The position numbers and the translations under genes were made by a program. Shown here in pieces: positions 25,699 through 34,662 of a stretch of 64,000 bases of DNA. The notes below the pieces were generated by a model. The model was not told the origin of the DNA. It saw only the letters and a list, made by a program, of their open reading frames with translations, and made no database searches. Origin of the DNA: Taklimakanibacter lacteus (GTDB lineage Bacteria; Pseudomonadota; Alphaproteobacteria; Rhizobiales; Aestuariivirgaceae); NCBI GenBank assembly GCA_003576695.1, contig QOZQ01000004.1, positions 431,328-495,327 of the forward strand, written 5' to 3'. Numbering within the stretch: position 1 is the stretch's first letter; each line of letters begins with the position of its first letter.

Positions 25699-27651
25699 GT
25701 GCGTCGGTGGGCAGTTCCAAGCTTTCGATACGACTTGCGAATAATCGGCGCTGCCGGCGCGATGGTGGCGTGCCTCATGGCCGGACCGGTGCAGGGCCAG
25801 ACGATGCTGGACGACCTCACTTCGTGGTTCACCGGCAAGAAGGCGGATGAACCGATCGCCGATGCGCTGGCCTATAAGGTCACGATCAGGATCGATCATG
25901 GCGAGGGCGCGCTGCGCTCGGCCATCGAGGAAGGCTCCAACCTGGTGACGCTGCAGGACAGCTCTGCTGCCGGGGCGGCGGGGCTGGTGCAGCGCGCCCT
26001 CTCCGATCTCGAGCGCATCACCGCGATCCTCTATGAGAACGGCCATTATGGCGGCGAGATCGCCATCAGCATCGCGGGCGTCCCGGTCGATGATGCATCC
26101 GTGTTCGATGCCGCTGAAGGAGCGCGCCGCAATGGCCCGGTTCCGGTGCAGATCACCGTCGATACGGGACCGGCATTCCGCTTCGGCAGGATCGAGGTCC
26201 GTGATGCGGCATCGCGCCGGCTGATGACGGATCTGGTCGATATCGAAGAGCTTGGCCTCATGGAAGGCGAGCCGGCCCTGAGCCCGGCGATCGCCGATGC
26301 CGAGCGCGCCATCGTCAAGGAACTGCGCGGCCGCGGCTATCCCTTCGCCCGCATCGCGGCCAAGGATGTCGCCGCCGATCATGCGACGCTCAGGCTCGAT
26401 GTGGCGCTTTTGGTGGAGAGCGGCCGCAAGGCTGGCTTCGGCCGCTTCAGCGTGTCCGGGACGGAAGGGCTCGATCCTGAATTCGTCGCCAGCCGCATCG
26501 ACATCGAAGAAGGCGAGCCCTATTCGCCGGAACGCCTCGACAAATTGCGCAAGCGGCTTGCCGGCTATCCGATCATCGGCGGCATCAGGCTCAAGGAAGC
26601 TGAGCAGCTCGATGCCTCGGGCCTGCTGCCCGTCGATGTCGAGATCAGCGAGCGCAAACCGCGCTATTTCGGCTTCGGCACCAAATATTCGAGCTCCGAG
26701 GGAACGGCGCTCAATGCCTATTGGGGGCATCGCAACCTGTTCGGCGAGGCGGAAACCCTGCGCATCGACGCGCAGGTCTCGTGGTTCGGCGGCACGCCCG
26801 ATGCGGTGCCTGATGCAGATCCCTTCGGCTACATGCTGAAAGCGAGCTTCGGCAAGCCCGGCATCCTCACGGTGGACGACGATCTGGTGGCCGAGGCTGC
26901 GGTGTTGCGCGAGGTGACGGACGCCTATGTGCGTGACGCGGTGACGCTGGTCGCCGGCGTGCGCCGCCGCTTCAGCGACCAGCTCTCGGTGCAGGTCGGC
27001 GTCGATTTCGAGCAGGCTTTCGTCGAGGATAGTTTCGGCAAGCGCGATGATTTCGTCGCCGGCCTGCCTGTCGACATCGTCTATGACACGACCGATTCCC
27101 TGCTCGATCCGGCCCGCGGCATCCGCTCCAGCGCCAAGATCGAGCCCTTCGCCTTCCTCGGCGAGGCGGGAGCAGGCCCGGTCCTGCTCAAGGGATCGCT
27201 CGCCGCCTATCAAGGCGTCGATGAGCGCAACCGCTTCATCATCGCCGGCCGCGTCGCCGCCGGCAGCCTGATCGGCGCGGATGTCACCGATGTGCCGCCG
27301 GCGCGGCGCTTCTATGCGGGCGGCGGCGGGTCGATCCGCGGCTATGGCTACCAGTCGGTGAGCCCGCGCAATGGCGATGGCGACATTATCGGCGGCCTGA
27401 GTTTCTTCGAGGCTTCGGCGGAATTGCGCGTGAAGATCACCGACACGATCGGCGTCGTGCCGTTCTTCGACATGGGGGCTGCCTTCGAGGACGAGATTCC
27501 GGATCTGTCGGGCCTGCGTTACGCTGCGGGGCTGGGACTGCGCTACTACACCTCGATCGGGCCGGTGCGCCTCGATGCGGCGATCCCGCTCAATCCGCGC
27601 GACGACGATGACGGCTATGGCATCTATGTCAGCATCGGGCAGGCCTTCTGA
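25699..27651 (+). CDS. tamA: TamA, Omp85-family outer-membrane assembly protein
   Basis: 650 residues from a GTG giving a basic N-region (VRRW), a hydrophobic core (LRIIGAAGAMVACLMA) and a signal-peptide cleavage site near GQT; an in-frame ATG at 25606 would add 31 residues. POTRA-like repeats occupy about residues 40-300 and a 16-strand beta-barrel the rest, with YAGGGGSIRGYGYQS matching the Omp85 barrel loop motif (V/I)RG(F/Y). The last residue is Phe, the usual C-terminal barrel signal. TamA with TamB helps assemble or transport lipids and proteins at the outer membrane. Its stop overlaps the tamB start by one base. Confidence 0.92.
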   Translation: MRRWAVPSFRYDLRIIGAAGAMVACLMAGPVQGQTMLDDLTSWFTGKKADEPIADALAYKVTIRIDHGEGALRSAIEEGSNLVTLQDSSAAGAAGLVQRALSDLERITAILYENGHYGGEIAISIAGVPVDDASVFDAAEGARRNGPVPVQITVDTGPAFRFGRIEVRDAASRRLMTDLVDIEELGLMEGEPALSPAIADAERAIVKELRGRGYPFARIAAKDVAADHATLRLDVALLVESGRKAGFGRFSVSGTEGLDPEFVASRIDIEEGEPYSPERLDKLRKRLAGYPIIGGIRLKEAEQLDASGLLPVDVEISERKPRYFGFGTKYSSSEGTALNAYWGHRNLFGEAETLRIDAQVSWFGGTPDAVPDADPFGYMLKASFGKPGILTVDDDLVAEAAVLREVTDAYVRDAVTLVAGVRRRFSDQLSVQVGVDFEQAFVEDSFGKRDDFVAGLPVDIVYDTTDSLLDPARGIRSSAKIEPFAFLGEAGAGPVLLKGSLAAYQGVDERNRFIIAGRVAAGSLIGADVTDVPPARRFYAGGGGSIRGYGYQSVSPRNGDGDIIGGLSFFEASAELRVKITDTIGVVPFFDMGAAFEDEIPDLSGLRYAAGLGLRYYTSIGPVRLDAAIPLNPRDDDDGYGIYVSIGQAF

Positions 27652-30600
27652 TGGCGCTCAAGCGGGCCATAAGATTTATCCTCTTCGCACTGGCCGGCCT
27701 GGTGCTGCTTGTCGCCGTCCTTTTCGGCTTCATCCAGACGGGACCGGGAAAGAACCTGCTGGCCAGCCTCGCGGGATCGCTCGCTTCGGGCAATGGCGTC
27801 ACGGTCACGGTCAGCGGCATCGAAGGCTTCGTGCCGTCCAATATGCGTATCAGGCGCATCGCGGCTGCCGATGAGCAGGGGACATTCGCCGAGATCGAGG
27901 GGATCGATCTCGCCTGGAGTCCGCGCGCGCTCCTCAATGGCATGGTCTCGGCCGAGACCATCGCAATCCGCAAGATCGCCCTCGAGCGCCTGCCCGATCT
28001 GCCGCCCGATCCGCAGGCGCCGCCTTCATCCGGGCTCGCCCTGCCGCGGCTCGATATCGGGCGTCTCGATCTCGCCGAGATCGATATCGCGGAGCCCGTC
28101 TTCGGGGAACCCTTACGCCTTTCCTTCACCGGATCGGCCCAACTCGTCGATCCGGCGCAGGGGCTGGCGCTTGATTTCGCCCTTGACCGGCGCGATCTGC
28201 CGGGGCGCATCGCCGGCAAGGTGAATTTCGTTCCCGACCGGCAGTTCCTCGATATCGATATCGTCGGCGATGAGCCGCAAGGCGGCGTCATTGCGGGACT
28301 TGCGCGGATCGATGGTGAGCCGCCGGTCAAGCTGACCCTCAAGGGCAAAGGTGGGCTCGATGATTTCAAGGCGGCGCTCTCCTTCCGCGCCGGCGCCTCG
28401 CTCCAGGCCCAAGGCGCTATCGCGATCCGCCGGGCCGGAACCGGGCATGCGATCAATGCCGATCTGAGCGGCGAGGTTGCGGCGCTGCTTCCGGCCGGTC
28501 TGGCGCAGCTCTTCGAAGGCACGACGACGCTTGCCGCCGCACTCACGATCGATGACGCGCAACGCATCGCTGTCGAGGATGCGCGGCTGCGCAGCGCAGG
28601 GTTTGGCGTGACGCTCAAAGGCGCTGTCGATACGAAAACGAGCCAGACCGATCTGCGCTACAAGATCATCGGCGGGGCCGCCGAACGCTTCGCCGGCCTG
28701 GTGCCCGGCGTCCAATGGCAGGATGTGTTTGTCGATGGCAGCCTCAAGGGCGCTCTCGCGCAGCCGGAGATCAAGGCCGCCCTCACTCTGTCGATGCCGC
28801 GCGCCGAAGGCTATGGCGCGGAGATGGTGAGCGCCACGGTCGAGATGCTGCCGCAAGCGGATGGAGGCTTTGCGCTCTCCGCCGATGGCGACGCCAAGGG
28901 CCTTGAGGCCAACGATGCCAAGGTCAAGGCGGTGCTCGGCGATACGCTGGAATTCGCCGCTGCCGGCCGGCTCGCGGGCGACGGCAAGCCGGTTCTGACG
29001 GGGGCCACGGTCAAGCTCGCGCCGCTGGTGGCGGATTTCTCAGGGGCGGCCACGCCGGACGGCGCCAAAGGCAAATTCCGCCTGGGACGCCTCGACCTCG
29101 CCGCGCTGACGCCCCTTGCCGGACGCCCGCTCAGCGGTCAGGTGACGGCGGAAGCCGATCTCGATGTCTCGCCGCAGATGCTGCGCGTGGCCGGCCGGGG
29201 CAGCTCGATCGGAGTGAGCACCGGAATTGCCAGTCTGGACGGCCTGCTCAAGGGACCGGCCGAGCTCTCGGGCGGCGTGCAGCGCGGCGCTGACGGCGTC
29301 ATCGTGGTCGAGAATGCCAGCCTCAAGGCAAAGGATGCGACGCTGACCGTCGGCGGCCGCATCGATCGCGCCGTTGCGGATCTGCGCGCCGATCTGGCGC
29401 TCAGCGACCTGGCCCTGCTCGATGCGCGCGTGAGCGGCAGCGTGAAGGCGACCGCCGCCTTTTCCGGGACGCTCGACAAGCTCAGGCTGAGCGCCGATCT
29501 CAGCGTTCCCAATGGCCGTGCGATGGGCAAGCCGGTCGAAGCGCTTCAGCTCGCGGTCACGGCCGAAGACCTGACCGGAGCGCCGAGAGGGAAGCTCTCG
29601 CTGAGCGGCCGCATCGAGGGCAAGCCTGCGCAAGGCGAAATCGGCTTTGCCGCGCTGCCCGGCAACGCCTATCGGGTCGATCCGATCGACCTGTCGATCG
29701 GCGCCAACAAAGTGAGCGGTGCGCTCCGCAATATTGCCGGGGGCCTGGCCGAAGGAAGCCTGAAGATCGCGGCCGGCAATCTCGCCGAACTGTCGGCGCT
29801 GGTCCTGACGCCGCTCTCCGGCGCGCTCGATGCCGATATCAGCTTGTCGGCGGATCAGGGAAAGCAGAGCGTCGCGATCAAGGGCAAAGCGGGCAATCTT
29901 CATGTCGCCGGCCAGGTGCTGGGCAAGGCCACGATCGACGGCACGCTGAAGGATGCCCTGGGCAAGCCGCTTTTCGATGGCGAGCTGGCGATTGCCGACA
30001 GCAGCGCCGGCAGCGTCAGGATCGATCGGGCAAAACTCACCGCCAGCGGCACGGGCAGCGACAGCAGGATCAGCCTCGATGCGGTGGTCGCGGGCACCAC
30101 GATCTCGGGCGAAGGCCAGGTTGCGGTGGCGGCGGAGACGATGACGCTGACCTTGCGCGCGCTTGCCTTGTCGAAGAACGGCACGCGCGCCAATCTGGCG
30201 GGGCTGGCCAGGGTCAGGCTCGCCGGCAGCGCTGTCGAGATCGAGAATTTCGCCATGGTGTCCGGCAAGGGGCGCGCGATGCTGTCGGGCACGGCCGGCG
30301 CCGACAGTCTGGCGCTCGATGTAACGCTCGCCGCGCTGCCTTTGTCGCTGGCGCGCCTCGGCGGCTATGAGGATGATCTGCGCGGAACGCTCGCCGGCAC
30401 CGTCAAGCTCCAGGGCCGGCCGCAGGCGCCGCTCGGCCGGTATGACATCCAGATCGCCGGCCTCAGCAATCCCGATATCCAGCGCAGCGGCGCCAGCCCC
30501 TTCGACATCGGGCTCAAGGGCGATCTCAGCGATGGCCGCGCCGGGATTGCGATGACGATCAGGAACGACCAGTTGCAGAATATGCAGGTCACCGGATCGG

Positions 30601-31919
30601 TCACCCTTGCCACGCTGGGGCTCGATCTCAGGGCGCGGGGGGAAGTGGCGCTGTCGATCGCCAATGCGATGCTCGCCGCCTCCGGCAACCGGCTCGGCGG
30701 CACGGCATCCATCGATGCCACGGTGAAGGGGTCGGCGAGCGCGCCAGATGTCAGGGGGACGGTGCGCATTGCCGATGGAAAGTTCGAGGATGTCGTGAAT
30801 GGCGTCGCCATCACCAGAATCAATGGCGATATTACAGGCGAGGGGCGTTCGCTGGTGCTGCGGAGTCTGAAAGGCCGGACGAGCAATGGCGGCTCGGTCA
30901 CGCTGTCCGGCCGGGTCACCGTCGATCCGGGCTCGGGAATTCCCGCCGACCTCACCGTCGCCTTCGACAACGCCTCGCTGCTCGCGAGCGAGACGGCGCG
31001 GCTGGTGGCGGATGGGCGCATCGAGGCCAACGGGCCTATCCTGTCGCGCCCCAAGGTGACGGGCCGCGTCGCGGTGCGCAAGCTCGACATCAACCTGCCG
31101 GACAAGCTTTCGGGCGGCGCCAAGCCCATCGCGGTGCGCCATGTGAACAAGCCGGCCGGCAAGAAGCTCGCCGGCGCCAAGCCGCCCGCGCCGGACAAGG
31201 GCAAGGCGCGCGCCACCGATTCCGGCTTCATCGCCGATCTCGATGTGACGCTTTCGGCGCCCAATGGCATCTTCGTACGCGGCATGGGAATCGAGGCCGA
31301 GCTGGGCGGCGATCTCACCATACGCGGCACCAGCAATGCGCCGCGCTCGCTGGGCGGGTTTGCGGTCAAGCGCGGCCGTTTCGACGGCTTCGGCAAGAGG
31401 CTCGATTTCGAGAAAGGCCTCATCTCCTTCAACGGGTCGCTCGATCCCGAGCTTGATTTCGTCGCCCAGTCGGAGAGCGACGGCATCACCGCCAAGGTGT
31501 TGATCTCGGGCCCGGCTTCGGCGCCCAAGATCAGCTTCGCCTCGACGCCCGAATTGCCGCAGGACGAGGTGATCTCGCATCTCCTGTTCGACCGCAGCGC
31601 CAGCGAGCTCTCGATCGGCCAGGCGGCCCAGCTCGCCCAGACGATCGCGCAGCTGTCGGGCTCAGGGCCCGGCGTTCTCGACAAGATGCGCCGCTCGCTC
31701 GGCGTCGACAGCCTCGATGTCGGCACCGAAAATGGCGGCGAGGTGGGACTCGGCAAGCGGATCAACGACCGCGTCTATCTCGGCGTGAAGCAGGGGACGG
31801 AGCCCAATTCCAGCAAGGTCACGATCGATGTCGACATCACCAAGAATATCCGGGCGCAAGGCGCCACCGGGGCGGATGGCAGTGCCGAGGTCGGCATCGG
31901 TGCCGAATGGGACTATTGA
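27651..31919 (+). CDS. tamB: TamB, inner-membrane anchored bridge protein
   Basis: 1422 residues. An N-terminal transmembrane anchor (about 5-30, FILFALAGLVLLVAVLFGF) is followed by a very long beta-rich periplasmic region of AsmA/TamB type with repetitive strand patterns, and a C-terminal TamB domain (about 1180-1422) ending GIGAEWDY. It spans the periplasm and contacts TamA; recent views give the family a lipid-transport role. Directly coupled to tamA (stop/start share one base) and convergent with the next gene by 7 bases. Confidence 0.93.
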   Translation: MALKRAIRFILFALAGLVLLVAVLFGFIQTGPGKNLLASLAGSLASGNGVTVTVSGIEGFVPSNMRIRRIAAADEQGTFAEIEGIDLAWSPRALLNGMVSAETIAIRKIALERLPDLPPDPQAPPSSGLALPRLDIGRLDLAEIDIAEPVFGEPLRLSFTGSAQLVDPAQGLALDFALDRRDLPGRIAGKVNFVPDRQFLDIDIVGDEPQGGVIAGLARIDGEPPVKLTLKGKGGLDDFKAALSFRAGASLQAQGAIAIRRAGTGHAINADLSGEVAALLPAGLAQLFEGTTTLAAALTIDDAQRIAVEDARLRSAGFGVTLKGAVDTKTSQTDLRYKIIGGAAERFAGLVPGVQWQDVFVDGSLKGALAQPEIKAALTLSMPRAEGYGAEMVSATVEMLPQADGGFALSADGDAKGLEANDAKVKAVLGDTLEFAAAGRLAGDGKPVLTGATVKLAPLVADFSGAATPDGAKGKFRLGRLDLAALTPLAGRPLSGQVTAEADLDVSPQMLRVAGRGSSIGVSTGIASLDGLLKGPAELSGGVQRGADGVIVVENASLKAKDATLTVGGRIDRAVADLRADLALSDLALLDARVSGSVKATAAFSGTLDKLRLSADLSVPNGRAMGKPVEALQLAVTAEDLTGAPRGKLSLSGRIEGKPAQGEIGFAALPGNAYRVDPIDLSIGANKVSGALRNIAGGLAEGSLKIAAGNLAELSALVLTPLSGALDADISLSADQGKQSVAIKGKAGNLHVAGQVLGKATIDGTLKDALGKPLFDGELAIADSSAGSVRIDRAKLTASGTGSDSRISLDAVVAGTTISGEGQVAVAAETMTLTLRALALSKNGTRANLAGLARVRLAGSAVEIENFAMVSGKGRAMLSGTAGADSLALDVTLAALPLSLARLGGYEDDLRGTLAGTVKLQGRPQAPLGRYDIQIAGLSNPDIQRSGASPFDIGLKGDLSDGRAGIAMTIRNDQLQNMQVTGSVTLATLGLDLRARGEVALSIANAMLAASGNRLGGTASIDATVKGSASAPDVRGTVRIADGKFEDVVNGVAITRINGDITGEGRSLVLRSLKGRTSNGGSVTLSGRVTVDPGSGIPADLTVAFDNASLLASETARLVADGRIEANGPILSRPKVTGRVAVRKLDINLPDKLSGGAKPIAVRHVNKPAGKKLAGAKPPAPDKGKARATDSGFIADLDVTLSAPNGIFVRGMGIEAELGGDLTIRGTSNAPRSLGGFAVKRGRFDGFGKRLDFEKGLISFNGSLDPELDFVAQSESDGITAKVLISGPASAPKISFASTPELPQDEVISHLLFDRSASELSIGQAAQLAQTIAQLSGSGPGVLDKMRRSLGVDSLDVGTENGGEVGLGKRINDRVYLGVKQGTEPNSSKVTIDVDITKNIRAQGATGADGSAEVGIGAEWDY

Positions 31920-33235
31920 TGCTCCCGACACCGGCGGCGCGCCGCAACGGCAGTGATGAAGGCGGCATGGCTCCAGGCGAGTTGCCTGGCCGAGGTCTGA
32001 ATACCGGTTTTCTGGTCGAACTGCTCGGACAGGGCGCCGTCTTCGGGCGTATAGGCGCGCACCGTCGCCAGATAGGCATCGCCGCGCGCGCTGTATGTCT
32101 TCGCCAGGTCGCCGGAGCATTCGCCGGCGAGGCGGTAGCAGAACTCGGCCGCAGCCAGGGTCGAGAAATAATAGGCGCCGCCTGAAAAATAGACATCGCC
32201 CTCATAGCGGCCGAGCGCCGGCGCCTGCGTCTTCGGGCGGCTGCGGTTGATCGGATAGAGGCGGTCGAACAGGTCATCGAGCTTGTCCAGCGTGGCGAGC
32301 ATCCGCACGTCGCGGATGCTGTGCAGGGGCCCAACGCCTCCGGCATGAATGGCGGCAAAGATCACCGAGATATCGAGGAACTTGTTGGGCGCGCCCGACA
32401 GCCGCGAGCGGTAGAAGCTCCGGGATTCCAGCCAGAACTCATCGAGCCTGTGCTGCAGTGTAGCCGCGGTGGCACGGCAGGTCTCAGCCAGCGGGTCGCT
32501 CTTGAGCCAGAGGGCGGCTTTTGCGAGCGCCGTCGCGCTCAGGCGCAAGGAATAATAATTATGCCCGCGCTCTTCCTCCCACATGTCGAAATCGGGCTCG
32601 CCTGCATGAAGCAGGAGGAAGTCGATGTCGGCGCGCAGGAGCAGGGCCGCCCTTGCGGTGATCGCCGGATCGAGTGCCGGCATGCCCGCGAGCCAGCGCA
32701 GGACGGCAATGACGCGCAATGCCGGCCCATCATGCTGCGGCCGCGACCAGCGCGAAATGTCGAGCGTGGCGTCGGGATTGACGCGGGTCTCGGCGACGAC
32801 GGTGTCGGGGCGGATCGCGGCAAGCTCGGCGTCCGGTCTCAGATATTGCCGGAACCTGGCCTGGGTGCGTTCGCGCCAGGAGGGATCATCCACCAGCGGC
32901 CGGCCATCCAGCGTATTGAGTGCCAGCGAGAATTCGACGAAGTCACGGAAATGCGTTACGGCGTCGATGTCCGGCATGCCACCCGCATGGAGCACGCGCA
33001 GGGCGTCGATGACGATGGCGGAATCGCGGAACCAGTGGAAGAAATAATCGGGATCGGGATCCCAGTCGGCCAGCACCGGAGAGGCGATGATCGAGCCCCG
33101 CTTCGGCACGATGGTCTGGCCGAAGCCGGGCCGCGTCTTGGTGAGATGCGTCGCCGAAATGGCGGGGAGCATCGCCTGCGCGGAGAGCTGATATTGCCGG
33201 TCGATCCAGTTTTCAAATGCGGGGTCTTCAGCCAT
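31913..33235 (-). CDS. Glycoside hydrolase family 15-like protein
   Basis: 440 residues. The ATG (MAEDPAFENW) is chosen because the longer ORF upstream translates the dispersed repeat (GPGFRRDDG), which is not protein-like. VPKRGSIIASP, WDPDPDYFFHWFRDSA and the later EEERGHNYYSLRLSA match the (alpha/alpha)6 fold of GH15 glucoamylases; the latter holds a likely catalytic Glu. No signal peptide, so probably cytoplasmic. It follows the GH144-like gene on the same strand, separated by one repeat element. Likely hydrolyses glucosides; linkage uncertain. Confidence 0.82.
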   Translation of the reverse strand: MAEDPAFENWIDRQYQLSAQAMLPAISATHLTKTRPGFGQTIVPKRGSIIASPVLADWDPDPDYFFHWFRDSAIVIDALRVLHAGGMPDIDAVTHFRDFVEFSLALNTLDGRPLVDDPSWRERTQARFRQYLRPDAELAAIRPDTVVAETRVNPDATLDISRWSRPQHDGPALRVIAVLRWLAGMPALDPAITARAALLLRADIDFLLLHAGEPDFDMWEEERGHNYYSLRLSATALAKAALWLKSDPLAETCRATAATLQHRLDEFWLESRSFYRSRLSGAPNKFLDISVIFAAIHAGGVGPLHSIRDVRMLATLDKLDDLFDRLYPINRSRPKTQAPALGRYEGDVYFSGGAYYFSTLAAAEFCYRLAGECSGDLAKTYSARGDAYLATVRAYTPEDGALSEQFDQKTGIQTSARQLAWSHAAFITAVAARRRCREHQ

Positions 33236-33255
33236 CTTCGCGTGCTCACCCATTC

Positions 33256-33356
33256 CGTCATCCCGGCGAAAGCCGGGACCCATTACACTGGTGAAGCATG
33301 AACAGCGCCGCCCGGCTGAGTCTATTCAGGGGGTCCCGGCTTTCGCCGGGATGACG
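33256..33356. repeat. Dispersed paired-hairpin element, copy 2
   Basis: Left arm (CCCGGCGAAAGCCGGG hairpin, 33256-33282) and right arm (CCCGGCTTTCGCCGGG, 33331-33356) are inverted copies. The 48-base spacer contains ACAGCGCCGCCCGG and CTATTCA, same orientation as copy 1. It separates the two glycosidase genes. Confidence 0.88.
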
Positions 33357-33372
33357 AAAAGAGAGGAGCATA

Positions 33373-34662
33373 TCAGCTGATCTTCGGGTCGAAATGCGGG
33401 CTGGTGAAACTGAGCTTCTTCAGGCCGGCCTGGATCTCGGGGATGCTCATGAACAGATTCCACAACAGGCTCGAGCGGTGATTCTCGATCATGACGATGA
33501 TCGGGCCCTGGTCGATGGCGAGGAAGGTATCGGCATACCATTCGCGCGTCTCGTTGAAGGCGTCGATGAAGCCGAAACGGCCCCAGAGCTTGTTGCCGCC
33601 CTTGAGGAAATGGCGCAGCGCCCGCATGGCTTCCCTGGGCGCATAGGGAAAGCTCGACAGAGCCGCGGTCGGCGAGATCGTGCCGTTGTCGTTGTCGGGC
33701 GCATGCGCGCTGTAGCCGTCGGGGTCATCGCTGGCGGTCAGGCCCCAGCAGGACTTGCCATAGCCCTTGTGCTTGTGGGGATTGCGCAGGCAATGCTCGT
33801 AATTGATGCGGACATGACGGTTGTTCTGCTCGCCATAGTCGGCATAGCGGTCCCTGAGGCCGCGCGGATCGAGGCCGCAGAAGGAATAATGCGCGAAGAA
33901 CAAAGGCCCGCCCCCGGCGGGACCAAGCGGCAATTCGACACCGTGATAGGACTTGCCATTGAGGAAGTCGCGGCCCGCGGCGAAACCGTCATGATAGGCA
34001 TCGGCGGAAATGCCGTAACGCGGGGCCGAGGCTGCCAGCACATAGGTGATGAGGCATTCGTTCCAGCCCCTTATGGCATGGCCGAGGCTCCAGCCATTGT
34101 TCGGGCTCCAATGCCAGGTGAGCGCTCTTTGCCCGCCTTGCGTGTGCCAGTCCCATTCGACTTCATGCCAGAGGAAATTGATGCGCCCGCGCAGCTTGCG
34201 CTCCGCCGCCGTATCGCGGCCGAAATACTGCCTGGCGCAGAGCAGGCCCTGGAACAGGAGCGCCGTCTCGACCAGGTCGGACCCGTCATCCTTGCGCCAG
34301 AAGGGGATGGTGGCGCCCGTCGCGCCATGCATGAAATGCGGAAAGACGCCGTGATAGCAGGTCGCGCGCTCCAGCACGTCGAGCATGGCGCTCAGGCGCT
34401 CGAGCGCATCGCCGCGCGTCACCCAGCCGCGCTCGACCGCGACGATGAAGGTCATGACGGCAAAGCCCGTGCCGCCCACGGTGACCTTGTCGTCGTCGGG
34501 ATCGCTGGTGCGATAGCTTCGGTCGCGCGCCATGAAGCTTGCGGGATGGCCGCCTTCCCAGAAAAAACGGAAGGTGCCGCGCTGCACCGCTTCCAGAAGA
34601 TCGGTGTCGGGAAGTCCCGGATCGGGCACCGAAGTGGTCTTCCTTGTGGTCCTGGCGTTCAT
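33373..34662 (-). CDS. GH144-like beta-1,2-glucanase (glycoamylase family)
   Basis: 429 residues. RGTFRFFWEGGHP, TVGGTGFAVMTFIVAVERG, GVFPHFMHGATG, KDDGSDLVETALLFQGLL, SPNNGWSLGHA and GNKLWGRFGFIDAFN are signatures of the Pfam glycoamylase domain that founds GH144, whose characterised members are endo-beta-1,2-glucanases. Unlike many members it has no visible signal peptide, so it may act in the cytoplasm on imported or endogenous beta-1,2-glucan. It overlaps the ABC gene upstream by 4 bases. Family is clear; substrate is inferred from characterised relatives. Confidence 0.82.
   Translation of the reverse strand: MNARTTRKTTSVPDPGLPDTDLLEAVQRGTFRFFWEGGHPASFMARDRSYRTSDPDDDKVTVGGTGFAVMTFIVAVERGWVTRGDALERLSAMLDVLERATCYHGVFPHFMHGATGATIPFWRKDDGSDLVETALLFQGLLCARQYFGRDTAAERKLRGRINFLWHEVEWDWHTQGGQRALTWHWSPNNGWSLGHAIRGWNECLITYVLAASAPRYGISADAYHDGFAAGRDFLNGKSYHGVELPLGPAGGGPLFFAHYSFCGLDPRGLRDRYADYGEQNNRHVRINYEHCLRNPHKHKGYGKSCWGLTASDDPDGYSAHAPDNDNGTISPTAALSSFPYAPREAMRALRHFLKGGNKLWGRFGFIDAFNETREWYADTFLAIDQGPIIVMIENHRSSLLWNLFMSIPEIQAGLKKLSFTSPHFDPKIS

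Noticed and set aside
29040..31580. 846-codon open frame on the minus strand, opposite tamB
   Set aside because: Antisense shadow of a GC-rich gene with no recognisable motif; tamB has a full domain plan and a coupled start.
33236..33283. N-terminal extension of the GH15-like protein (GPGFRRDDG)
   Set aside because: This is a translation of the right half of a dispersed repeat element; the later ATG gives a normal start.
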